Source: Siphonodentalium dalli (Eukaryota; Mollusca; Scaphopoda; Gadilida; Siphonodentaliidae). From it: DNA of 64,000 nucleotides. The stretch spans positions 164,197,465-164,261,464 of the forward strand of contig CP136068.1 in assembly GCA_032622095.1 (NCBI GenBank), given 5' to 3'. Each line of letters opens with the position of its first letter. The stretch's first letter is position 1. Below are positions 39,901-50,567 of this stretch, in pieces. The position numbers and the translations under genes were made by a program. Under the pieces are notes generated by a model, which was not told the DNA's origin, did no database searches, and saw nothing but the letters and a program-made list of their open reading frames with translations.

Positions 39901-42900
39901 GATGTACTGATGCTACTCGTGAAAGAATTTTGTAAATCGGGTTAGAAATGACCAAGTTATAACACATCGAAAAATGTACTAATAAAGTCCATGTGTAGAA
40001 AGTGCTTGTGTCCCGATCTTCTCCTAGACGAAGCGCAACAGCTGGATTTGCTCTATGTGAGCGTCTTAAACATAGACAGAAGACCAAACCAGGACATTTT
40101 TACAAAGGTCCGCTCAATTTTTCCTGGGCTAAGGGAGGGGCAAAATATGTCAATTTTTTTTTTGTCGCCGATTTTAACCAAAATGGTTGTGAAGTATCTG
40201 TAGGATGTACTAAGTATTATCGTGCGTGAATTTTGTGAATCGGTTGACAAATGTAGAAATGGTGGCCCTTTCCTTTTTTCAAGTTTACAGGGAAAGCACT
40301 ATGAATTTATATTTCTTCAACCAATCGTGACGTGTTTGGTATCATTCGATGGGGAATTTTTAGCTCTTTTAAACGATTATTCATTTGCTGCATTATGTCG
40401 AATGAGTCCGGAGATATTCAAAAAAGTATGAACCAGAAACATACATATTGGCCTACATAGTAAAATATCGGCGCAATACCTCACCAAAACCCTAGTAAAT
40501 ATTATAGGGGCATAAAATACGAACACAATGGCGCAAATATTAGCTCGATATCTCGAAAATTGGCCGATATATGGCGACTTTTCTACCCGCGTCATCAAAT
40601 TTCGAGGCATGGGTGGGGGTCACACCAGAACTTTCCAACTGAACACAGAAATGTCAATAAACCATACTATCGACATTCCAATCAATTCCGAGCGATTCCC
40701 TTATTATACTTACATATTTTAATATGGAAGTATATTGTTATTCAATTTTTTATTTTTCACTATTATTATTATTTATTATTCTTAATATATTTTGAAACCC
40801 TTATATCTCAGAAAGTTTAAAAGTTAAAGCATTGAAATTTGGTAGGTATATGCACCATGCCAAGATGCATGGTAATGGAGCATTTAGGTTTGTGCCCTAA
40901 CTTGCTTACCAGAGTTATGGCCCTTAAACCAAAAATTTGGAAAAAGTTTGTGCGCAGATTTTCTCCTGTAAGAAGTCAAGCAGCTGAATTCGGTTCTCGT
41001 AATCGTGTTAACTAAGGAAAGGGCACGAATCGGGGAAATTTTCACCAAGGTCCGAAAACAATTTGTTGACCCGGGGAGGGGTGCAAAATTTGTCAATTTT
41101 TTTCTTGTCACCGATTCCAACCATTTTTACTGTCGGGTATCTATACGATGTACTGATGCTACTCGTGAAAGAATTTTGTAAATCGGGTTAGAAATGACCA
41201 AGTTATAACACATCGAAAAATGTACTAATAAAGTCCATGTGTAGAAAGTGCTTGTGTCCCGATCTTCTCCTAGACGAAGCGCAACAGCTGGATTTGCTCT
41301 ATGTGAGCGTCTTAAACATAGACAGAAGACCAAACCAGGACATTTTTACAAAGGTCCGCTCAATTTTTCCTGGGCTAAGGGAGGGGCAAAATATGTCAAT
41401 TTTTTTTTTGTCGCCGATTTTAACCAAAATGGTTGTGAAGTATCTGTAGGATGTACTAAGTATTATCGTGCGTGAATTTTGTGAATCGGTTGACAAATGT
41501 AGAAATGGTGGCCCTTTCCTTTTTTCAAGTTTACAGGGAAAGCACTATGAATTTATATTTCTTCAACCAATCGTGACGTGTTTGGTATCATTCGATGGGG
41601 AATTTTTAGCTCTTTTAAACGATTATTCATTTGCTGCATTATGTCGAATGAGTCCGGAGATATTCAAAAAAGTATGAACCAGAAACATACATATTGGCCT
41701 ACATAGTAAAATATCGGCGCAATACCTCACCAAAACCCTAGTAAATATTATAGGGGCATAAAATACGAACACAATGGCGCAAATATTAGCTCGATATCTC
41801 GAAAATTGGCCGATATATGGCGACTTTTCTACCCGCGTCATCAAATTTCGAGGCATGGGTGGGGGTCACACCAGAACTTTCCAACTGAACACAGAAATGT
41901 CAATAAACCATACTATCGACATTCCAATCAATTCCGAGCGATTCCCTTATTATACTTACATATTTTAATATGGAAGTATATTGTTATTCAATTTTTTATT
42001 TTTCACTATTATTATTATTTATTATTCTTAATATATTTTGAAACCCTTATATCTCAGAAAGTTTAAAAGTTAAAGCATTGAAATTTGGTAGGTATATGCA
42101 CCATGCCAAGATGCATGGTAATGGAGCATTTAGGTTTGTGCCCTAACTTGCTTACCAGAGTTATGGCCCTTAAACCAAAAATTTGGAAAAAGTTTGTGCG
42201 CAGATTTTCTCCTGTAAGAAGTCAAGCAGCTGAATTCGGTTCTCGTAATCGTGTTAACTAAGGAAAGGGCACGAATCGGGGAAATTTTCACCAAGGTCCG
42301 AAAACAATTTGTTGACCCGGGGAGGGGTGCAAAATTTGTCAATTTTTTTCTTGTCACCGATTCCAACCATTTTTACTGTCGGGTATCTATACGATGTACT
42401 GATGCTACTCGTGAAAGAATTTTGTAAATCGGGTTAGAAATGACCAAGTTATAACACATCGAAAAATGTACTAATAAAGTCCATGTGTAGAAAGTGCTTG
42501 TGTCCCGATCTTCTCCTAGACGAAGCGCAACAGCTGGATTTGCTCTATGTGAGCGTCTTAAACATAGACAGAAGACCAAACCAGGACATTTTTACAAAGG
42601 TCCGCTCAATTTTTCCTGGGCTAAGGGAGGGGCAAAATATGTCAATTTTTTTTTTGTCGCCGATTTTAACCAAAATGGTTGTGAAGTATCTGTAGGATGT
42701 ACTAAGTATTATCGTGCGTGAATTTTGTGAATCGGTTGACAAATGTAGAAATGGTGGCCCTTTCCTTTTTTCAAGTTTACAGGGAAAGCACTATGAATTT
42801 ATATTTCTTCAACCAATCGTGACGTGTTTGGTATCATTCGATGGGGAATTTTTAGCTCTTTTAAACGATTATTCATTTGCTGCATTATGTCGAATGAGTC

Positions 42901-45900
42901 CGGAGATATTCAAAAAAGTATGAACCAGAAACATACATATTGGCCTACATAGTAAAATATCGGCGCAATACCTCACCAAAACCCTAGTAAATATTATAGG
43001 GGCATAAAATACGAACACAATGGCGCAAATATTAGCTCGATATCTCGAAAATTGGCCGATATATGGCGACTTTTCTACCCGCGTCATCAAATTTCGAGGC
43101 ATGGGTGGGGGTCACACCAGAACTTTCCAACTGAACACAGAAATGTCAATAAACCATACTATCGACATTCCAATCAATTCCGAGCGATTCCCTTATTATA
43201 CTTACATATTTTAATATGGAAGTATATTGTTATTCAATTTTTTATTTTTCACTATTATTATTATTTATTATTCTTAATATATTTTGAAACCCTTATATCT
43301 CAGAAATTTTAAAAGTTAAAGCATTGAAATTTGGTAGGTATATGCACCATGCCAAGATGCATGGTAATGGAGCATTTAGGTTTGTGCCCTAACTTGCTTA
43401 CCAGAGTTATGGCCCTTAAACCAAAAATTTGGAAAAAGTTTGTGCGCAGATTTTCTCCTGTAAGAAGTCAAGCAGCTGAATTCGGTTCTCGTAATCGTGT
43501 TAACTAAGGAAAGGGCACGAATCGGGGAAATTTTCACCAAGGTCCGAAAACAATTTGTTGACCCGGGGAGGGGTGCAAAATTTGTCAATTTTTTTCTTGT
43601 CACCGATTCCAACCATTTTTACTGTCGGGTATCTATACGATGTACTGATGCTACTCGTGAAAGAATTTTGTAAATCGGGTTAGAAATGACCAAGTTATAA
43701 CACATCGAAAAATGTACTAATAAAGTCCATGTGTAGAAAGTGCTTGTGTCCCGATCTTCTCCTAGACGAAGCGCAACAGCTGGATTTGCTCTATGTGAGC
43801 GTCTTAAACATAGACAGAAGACCAAACCAGGACATTTTTACAAAGGTCCGCTCAATTTTTCCTGGGCTAAGGGAGGGGCAAAATATGTCAATTTTTTTTT
43901 TGTCGCCGATTTTAACCAAAATGGTTGTGAAGTATCTGTAGGATGTACTAAGTATTATCGTGCGTGAATTTTGTGAATCGGTTGACAAATGTAGAAATGG
44001 TGGCCCTTTCCTTTTTTCAAGTTTACAGGGAAAGCACTATGAATTTATATTTCTTCAACCAATCGTGACGTGTTTGGTATCATTCGATGGGGAATTTTTA
44101 GCTCTTTTAAACGATTATTCATTTGCTGCATTATGTCGAATGAGTCCGGAGATATTCAAAAAAGTATGAACCAGAAACATACATATTGGCCTACATAGTA
44201 AAATATCGGCGCAATACCTCACCAAAACCCTAGTAAATATTATAGGGGCATAAAATACGAACACAATGGCGCAAATATTAGCTCGATATCTCGAAAATTG
44301 GCCGATATATGGCGACTTTTCTACCCGCGTCATCAAATTTCGAGGCATGGGTGGGGGTCACACCAGAACTTTCCAACTGAACACAGAAATGTCAATAAAC
44401 CATACTATCGACATTCCAATCAATTCCGAGCGATTCCCTTATTATACTTACATATTTTAATATGGAAGTATATTGTTATTCAATTTTTTATTTTTCACTA
44501 TTATTATTATTTATTATTCTTAATATATTTTGAAACCCTTATATCTCAGAAAGTTTAAAAGTTAAAGCATTGAAATTTGGTAGGTATATGCACCATGCCA
44601 AGATGCATGGTAATGGAGCATTTAGGTTTGTGCCCTAACTTGCTTACCAGAGTTATGGCCCTTAAACCAAAAATTTGGAAAAAGTTTGTGCGCAGATTTT
44701 CTCCTGTAAGAAGTCAAGCAGCTGAATTCGGTTCTCGTAATCGTGTTAACTAAGGAAAGGGCACGAATCGGGGAAATTTTCACCAAGGTCCGAAAACAAT
44801 TTGTTGACCCGGGGAGGGGTGCAAAATTTGTCAATTTTTTTCTTGTCACCGATTCCAACCATTTTTACTGTCGGGTATCTATACGATGTACTGATGCTAC
44901 TCGTGAAAGAATTTTGTAAATCGGGTTAGAAATGACCAAGTTATAACACATCGAAAAATGTACTAATAAAGTCCATGTGTAGAAAGTGCTTGTGTCCCGA
45001 TCTTCTCCTAGACGAAGCGCAACAGCTGGATTTGCTCTATGTGAGCGTCTTAAACATAGACAGAAGACCAAACCAGGACATTTTTACAATGTCAAAAATT
45101 ACACAAATGACCACTGGCGATATATTTCAACATCCATTCATGTTGGCGCACTGTATTAAGTGTTGTATTGGCTAATGGGTAATCACTCAAAACAAAGTCG
45201 GCTGTCTGTCTTGCCGACCGGCCGTGATTATGCGGTTTTATCACGATGCGGCTTAAAAATGACATATTTTGAGTCCAAAAACGGTCGAAATTCATTAGTT
45301 TTAGAATAGTAGTTCGTTTTGTTTTCACTTTTTTTAAAACCCCCATTTTTTACAAAAATAATTCTCGACTTTGACATTTGAGAATTAACAGAACTGTGGT
45401 GTCCGTCGTATATTGTTATAACACTTCTCAGCATGGACCACGTTTTCATAAAGCACAATCCGTCTTATGCGCGGACTTTCGCTTGCAGTTCTCAATTCAA
45501 TTGAAACTATTTTCTATCCGTTCACGCGCCCGTAAACCATTTTAATATATGATATATTCAAATTGAATGAATGGGAGTCAGCGTATCCCGTCCGACGCCC
45601 CAACCTTGCCACCCCTTAGTCGCTAATTTTGGTATCATAATTTCGGAACGTGACACTTTGCGGTTTGGTATTGGTTTACCATCTGACATAGTGCATAATT
45701 TTGTTGAATTCAGATCTGACCATTTAAAAATTGTCTCTTTATCATCTGTATGTGTCACGAGTGAAAATATATGACTTTATTGTCCGACTGTTAAGACCGC
45801 CGATTGCATATTTCGCATTAATTGGACGAGACGTAATGTAAAGTCTTATAACTTACGAATAGGCGACAACGTCGACGTCGTACATTCGTTCGCTACTCGG

Positions 45901-46380
45901 AAAATATACAATAAATGCCTTAAAGCGCCGACTAATTCACCACCTGCGGGTATACAAGAATATGAATCACACCAAAATTAAGCGAATTGCATATGGAATG
46001 TGTAGGTATAAGCTGCCATGTATATATCATTTCCAGAATGCTACCATTTCATGACAATCTATTTGTTAAAATACGGCACCTTAAACTGTTGGGAACATCG
46101 CGATATAGGCAAGCGAGCAAAGAGAGTTTAATGTCATCATACCATACGCTATTTCGCTGTTCCGAAATGGGTGGTCGATCAATGTAGCATAATTACATTG
46201 AACGACATATATAAGTATGTTTTTGTGTGAATAACGATTGTTAACTTGGTATTATGAACTTATGCATGACTGTGAAGACTTGCAATAACATATTAAATGG
46301 TAAAATACGCGCATTCATATCCGTATATTCTCAAAAATATCCGTCTATTTTACAAGCTCGACATGCTATATTTGTTTATG

Positions 46381-46894
46381 GTATACCAGGGGGGTGAAAA
46401 CAAAAATTCCGGCACGTATGCCGGGGTGGGTGGGTGATCAAATCCACCAACAAGCAATTTTTTCCGCAACTAAAAAAAATAATTTCCTGCTTGTTTTTTA
46501 GTGTTTTGGCAACTGTAAACTGTAAACTGACAGCAGGCAGTTATCGTGTTGTATTTTGTTGCAAATTTTTAAATCCAAGATGGCCGCTGGCAGCCATGTT
46601 TTTTTGGCCGAATGACCTCAAAAGGACTCATTCCTATTTACATGTCCATGTCAACATCCATGATAAATAGTATGCACAGAAATTCATATACAGCTGTTTA
46701 CAGTAAATTCCCCCCCGCAAATCTCTGTTTTAGTGTTAAAAGGGGAAGTGGGTGTCAAAAAATGGTCGGAAAAAACTGCCGAAAACGGAAAAACATTTGG
46801 CGAAGGGGGTGGGTGGGTACAAAAAATGATCGAAAGGGAAAAAATGCCATACGTGCCTGAAATTTTTGTCCGACCCCCCCCCCCCTGGGTATAC
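46381..46894. mobile_element. Candidate inverted-repeat (foldback/MITE-like) element, 514 bp
   Basis: The left end reads GTATACCAGGGGGG, then ACAAAAATTCCGGCACGTATG. The right end contains CATACGTGCCTGAAATTTTTGT, split by short mismatches, then a C run and CTGGGTATAC. The two are imperfect reverse complements over about 45-50 bases. TATA on each side of CCAGGGG/CCCCTGGG could be a target duplication or part of the repeat. The interior is not coding. The G/C homopolymers make the end alignment uncertain. Confidence 0.5.
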
Positions 46895-47206
46895 TACCGT
46901 TTCAACACATCGGCTATTTATCATTTTGCTGGTGAGAAGGCGTATGTTCAGTTTGGTGCTATTTATGTACACAGAAAAGGCACCATTACTCGGGAAAGCA
47001 ACATACCGAAATGCATATAGATGTACGCGAATCATGTTACGTTCTCACACAATGCAGCTTTCCCAAATCCGCGCTCTTTAAAATAGAATTGGCTGCATGA
47101 CTGGTCTACTTCTGATGGCACAGTGTGTTGCGCACCTGTCCGATTAAGTCGCTTTGAACCAAAAATGTATACAAAATTCGCACAAGCTGTGGAAAAGTTC
47201 GCGATC

Positions 47207-47248
47207 TTGGACAGTCAGTACAATCGGTTGGACAGTCAGTACAATCGG
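47207..47248 (+). repeat. 21-bp direct duplication in module E
   Basis: TTGGACAGTCAGTAC followed by AATCGG occurs at 47207-47227 and immediately again at 47228-47248, with no change. Confidence 0.95.
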
Positions 47249-48083
47249 TATAAACGTTTGTAATGACATAACGTGTCTTGACAGCATTACCTGTTATGCT
47301 ATTTTGATATGTTTCTAAATTATATTTAATGCTTGATTCCTGACACACATATATAGTGACATTTCAGTGATCTTTCTAGAGCGTTCCCGAGCATGATAGA
47401 ACTTCAAATAAAACATATTCGCCTTTGTCCCATTCTGGTGATTTGGGCTCGTTTTTAGCATGTTACTAATTTTATAATAAGGCGTAATCAAGACATGTGT
47501 TATCAGTTGTGTGAGTGATTGCCATTCGCGCATAATTATTTCATAAATAAATATATCCGCTGCACGTAGATATAACCGTCACTTATAGTACTGGCCGTTG
47601 AAATCACTGACCCGACAAACTGATAAACCAAGACTTAACACTTGGCAAATTACAGATCGGCATTGATTTAAAACTTCGCACTTCATTGTGGACAGACTAT
47701 AACTATCCGTATATTTCACGAGAATATACCATCCCATAGCAGTTATAATTTTTAACATCTCAAGTCTTTAATTTGGAATATATGCACAAGAGATAGACAC
47801 ATGTGTGCATGTGGAACCCGTGCATGTTCTTTATTCCCGTTGCCAATTAAATATATATATTGTACACATGTGGGTATGTATACTAATAAAACCGAACTGT
47901 GTCTGTGTTCATTTGTTTGTCGGTCTGACCTGCTATTGGTGCCCAACCGGTTGGATCATGACAAACTAAAATTGGAACACACGGTGAATTGTCACGTGGA
48001 GTGTCATGGGATAGGTGCATCTGACGTCGTGTGATTTAATTTGGAATTCATGAATAATTTAATAACATGCTTACATCTATATC

Positions 48084-48257
48084 TACAGTATGCCCTAAGT
48101 AATCGACTCCTTAAACATAGCAGAATTATGGGTAATATTTCAGGATTTAGCGGGAAATATAGCCTGCTGACATTCATCCGAAAGCTCTCCTGAATCCCGA
48201 AAAGTTACCCATAATTCTGCTGTGTTTAAGGGGTCGATTACATAGGGCATTACTGTA
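48084..48257. mobile_element. Candidate Tc1/mariner-type MITE, 174 bp
   Basis: A left arm of 52 bases (48084-48135) starting TACAGTATGCCCTA and ending AATTATGGGTAA is the near-perfect reverse complement of a right arm of 53 bases (48205-48257) ending TAGGGCATTACTGTA. There are about three mismatches and one indel between the arms. The outermost TA on each side fits a TA target duplication, with CAGT at the element ends, as in Tc1/mariner-related elements. The 69-base centre is non-coding. Only one copy is in the window. Confidence 0.75.
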
Positions 48258-48751
48258 TATCTGCGAATTTCTGTCTGTCTGCCTGTGTCTGTCTTCTACA
48301 GAAATTACAGGAGACCATCTAGATGATACCAAAGGGTCTACTAGGGGTCACTTTTTACGAGAAATATAATTTCAAAAGTAGCCTCATTCTTAATCTTTTA
48401 TTTTTGCGAACTGATTTGTTTATGATGTTCATGTATCATAATATAAGGTCTGAAGTATGCATGGTTGTAACTAAATAAATACTTCAATAGTTGTGGAACG
48501 GATTAATCGAGATAAACAAAATTACGATCGAAAAGGTGAGCCACTACTTATATTCCATGACTTTTTAAAGTTATAGATATAGTTAGAATTATTGTGGTTA
48601 TGGTTACGGCTAGAGCATGGTTATGCTTATAGAAACATTTAGTATTGGGACATGGTACGGGTTGCCGATAGGTATGGTTATGATTAAGATTTGGGTTATG
48701 GGAAAGGTAATGATTGAGAGGGGATTTGGATTGGAATATATATGATAATAA

Positions 48752-48794
48752 TATGGAAGTATCAAACTTCCAATAGGAAGTTTAAAAATTCTAG
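48752..48794 (+). other. 3' terminal hairpin and CTAG end of module E
   Basis: ATGGAAGTAT (48752-48761) is followed by AAACTTCC (48764-48771) pairing perfectly with GGAAGTTT (48776-48783) around AATA, then AAAAATT and CTAG (48791-48794). The sequence differs from the ends of modules F and C, but the order of parts is the same. Confidence 0.7.
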
Positions 48795-50536
48795 TTATTA
48801 TTATTATTATACTGGACACTTTTGCAACCCTTATTACTCGAAAAGTACCAGGAGTAGCACACTAAAACTTGGTACGTATCTTGGGATCAAAGAGTTGTAT
48901 GCCATCGTCGCATAACGAATATTGTCCGCGTTTTCCCCGAGGAGTTATCTCCCTTTATTTGAAAAAATGTCATTTTATTATCTCGGAAATTATAAGAAGC
49001 AGAGCATCGAAAATTAGACCGTATGCACATCTCGATATGCACTACTGCCCACGGGCATAAAAACTTGGGTCCGCCCTTTCCCTGAAGAGTTACCGCCCAT
49101 AGTTGGCAAACCTCTATTTTATTGTACTCTGTTGTCCTCCCGTATCATTCCAGATAACTGTATTTGGTTTTTGTAGTCGTGTTGACCGTTGTCAGCTTAG
49201 TCCGAGGAAGAAAATTTGACAGGGTTGGACATATATTTTTACACTGGGGTGGGGGCAATATTTTCGCAATTTTTTTTTATTATTGACATTCATCTATTTA
49301 AGTATGTAGATTCCCTGAACGAAAACAAACCCATACCGGAAAGGATTTTTGTAATCCGAGAAGAAATGCAAGAGTTACGGGCCCTCAAAGTTTGCAATTT
49401 GGTCCCATGTGCTTGTGACCCTATCTCCTCCGAAGATGTCGAACTTTGGATGTCGTCTGATATCCCAGTGCGTGCGGTCTGAAGAGAGCACGCGATGGGC
49501 CAAATTTTGCCAGTGTCGGTTCAGTGTTGTGGGTCAGGGGAGGGGTGGTCCGGGGTACCAATTGTGTATTCTTCTCCGAATCGGATGAAACTTGGAATAT
49601 AACATCCATACCGCCAACCGATCTAGAAACTGAAAGAATTTCGAAAATCCATTGAAAAATGTCAGAGTTGTGGGCCTTCAAACAATGCAAATTTGGCCCC
49701 ATATGCTTGTGATCACATCTCCTCCGAAGATGTCAAACTTTGGATGTCAACTGATACGCCAATGCGTGCGGTCTGAAGAGAGCACGCGATGAGCCAAATT
49801 TTGCCAGTGTCGGTTCAGTGTTGTGGGTCAGGGGAGGGGTGGTCCGGGGTACCAAAATTTATTTCGTCTCCGAATCATATGAAACTTGATATATAACATA
49901 TACCATACACGTTGATCATAAAACTGAAAACAGATTGTAAATCCGTTAAAAAATGGCGGAGATTTGGGCCCTCAAACTTTGAATGTGGGCCCGTATTCTT
50001 TCCAATAAACAAAATGTTATTCGTCTCTGAATCAGACAAAAATTATAACAAATAATCAATGTAAGTAGCTGATCACAATACTCAAAACAATTTTTAAATC
50101 CATTGGAAAATAACGGAGTTACGGGCTCTCAAAATTCGCATTTTGGGCCGGGTTTGACTATTTCCCAATCCCGTCACCCAATTTCGAGGCAGGGGTGGGG
50201 TCACTCCCAAACACTTGAGATCAACCCACACATGTTAAGGGAAAGATATAATCATCCTAATTCATATTTTCCGTCCCTTAACTGCGATTTATTGAGCTCA
50301 TGATTTGCCCTATTATTATACTTCCATGGTGTAACCAAGGAAGTATATTGTTTTTCTACTGCGGCCGTTTTCTGTTTAATTGGAAATACTCAGAAACTAA
50401 TGGGAGGAGGACCGCGAAATCTCTAGCGAATGTAGGCATCTAAGGTCTACTAAAAATAATGCTATCCGGATGTTGGTCCAATATATTTTGACAGAGTTAT
50501 GGCCCTTTTTCGATTATTTTTCATTATTATTATTAT
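48795..50536 (+). repeat. Single family B body plus leader
   Basis: The body (48795-50316) matches the B array except for rare changes (for example TTGTGTATTC where the array has TTTTGTATTC, near 49564). A B palindrome at 50317 and a 220-bp leader end in an ATT tract, which runs straight into the next palindrome, that of family G, at 50537. Confidence 0.92.
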
Positions 50537-50567
50537 TATACTTCCATGGTGTAACCAAGGAAGTATA
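50537..50567. repeat. Unit palindrome, family G
   Basis: TGGT/ACCA-type palindrome with the same 31 bases as families A, B and H. Confidence 0.9.

Larger units (their letters stand above)
24456..45089 (+). repeat. Tandem array, family D, 1249/1246-bp unit (16 full + 1 partial)
   Basis: Palindromes start at 24456, 25705, 26954, 28203, 29452, 30701, 31950, 33199, 34448 and 35697 (1249 bp apart), then 36967 after one 1270-bp unit, then 38213, 39459, 40705, 41951, 43197 and 44443 (1246 bp apart, one ATT fewer). The last unit stops after 647 bp at TTTTTACAA. Two haplotypes occur: units 2-9 carry GGCAACTT with ACGTTCC, while units 11-17 carry ACCAAAAATTTGG and CGGGTTAG, and complete units also GGCGACTT with ACTTTCC. 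Unit 10 joins the two types. Unit 16 has a private G-to-T change at 43307. Bodies contain two decayed TCTCCT-GAAG boxes and GAGTTATGGCCC. Up to nine small ORFs per unit overlap on both strands and are repeat shadows. Confidence 0.95.
15795..48794 (+). mobile_element. Segment 3: family B array, family D array and module E (33 kb composite)
   Basis: The segment starts after CTAG at 15794 with TTATTATTATTATTATAC and ends with a hairpin and CTAG at 48791-48794. In order it holds five B bodies, sixteen full and one partial D units, and a ~3.7-kb mostly non-repeated module E. If this is one element it is unusually large for a non-autonomous one, so array growth after insertion is likely. No transposition protein is visible. 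Confidence 0.5.
45090..48794 (+). mobile_element. Module E, mostly non-repeated 3' part of segment 3
   Basis: After the D array is cut, about 3.7 kb of sequence occurs once in the window. Its left part (about 45259-45340) resembles the left part of module F (11811-11896): both have AGTCCAAAA-CGG, AAAT, TTTTAGAA-AGT-GTTC and TTGTTTTCACTTTTT in the same order. The module contains two candidate inverted-repeat elements and a 21-bp duplication, and ends with a hairpin and CTAG. A degenerate GGTTATGG-rich stretch is at about 48590-48720. ORFs are at most 99 codons, with low-complexity or unremarkable content and no recognised domain. It appears to play the same structural role as module F with mostly different sequence. 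Confidence 0.6.

Noticed and set aside
1723-45089. CRISPR array
   Set aside because: Repeat units are 1.2-1.7 kb with no short direct repeats and unique spacers, and nothing in the window is prokaryotic.
46736-47035. 99-codon minus-strand ORF in module E
   Set aside because: It runs through homopolymer G/C and the inverted arm of the candidate foldback element; composition is low-complexity and no family is recognisable.
48590-48720. Telomeric repeat remnant in the GGTTATGG-rich stretch
   Set aside because: The words are irregular (GGTTATGG, GGTTACGG, GGGTTATGGG) and never form consecutive TTAGGG units; simple low-complexity sequence is enough to explain it.
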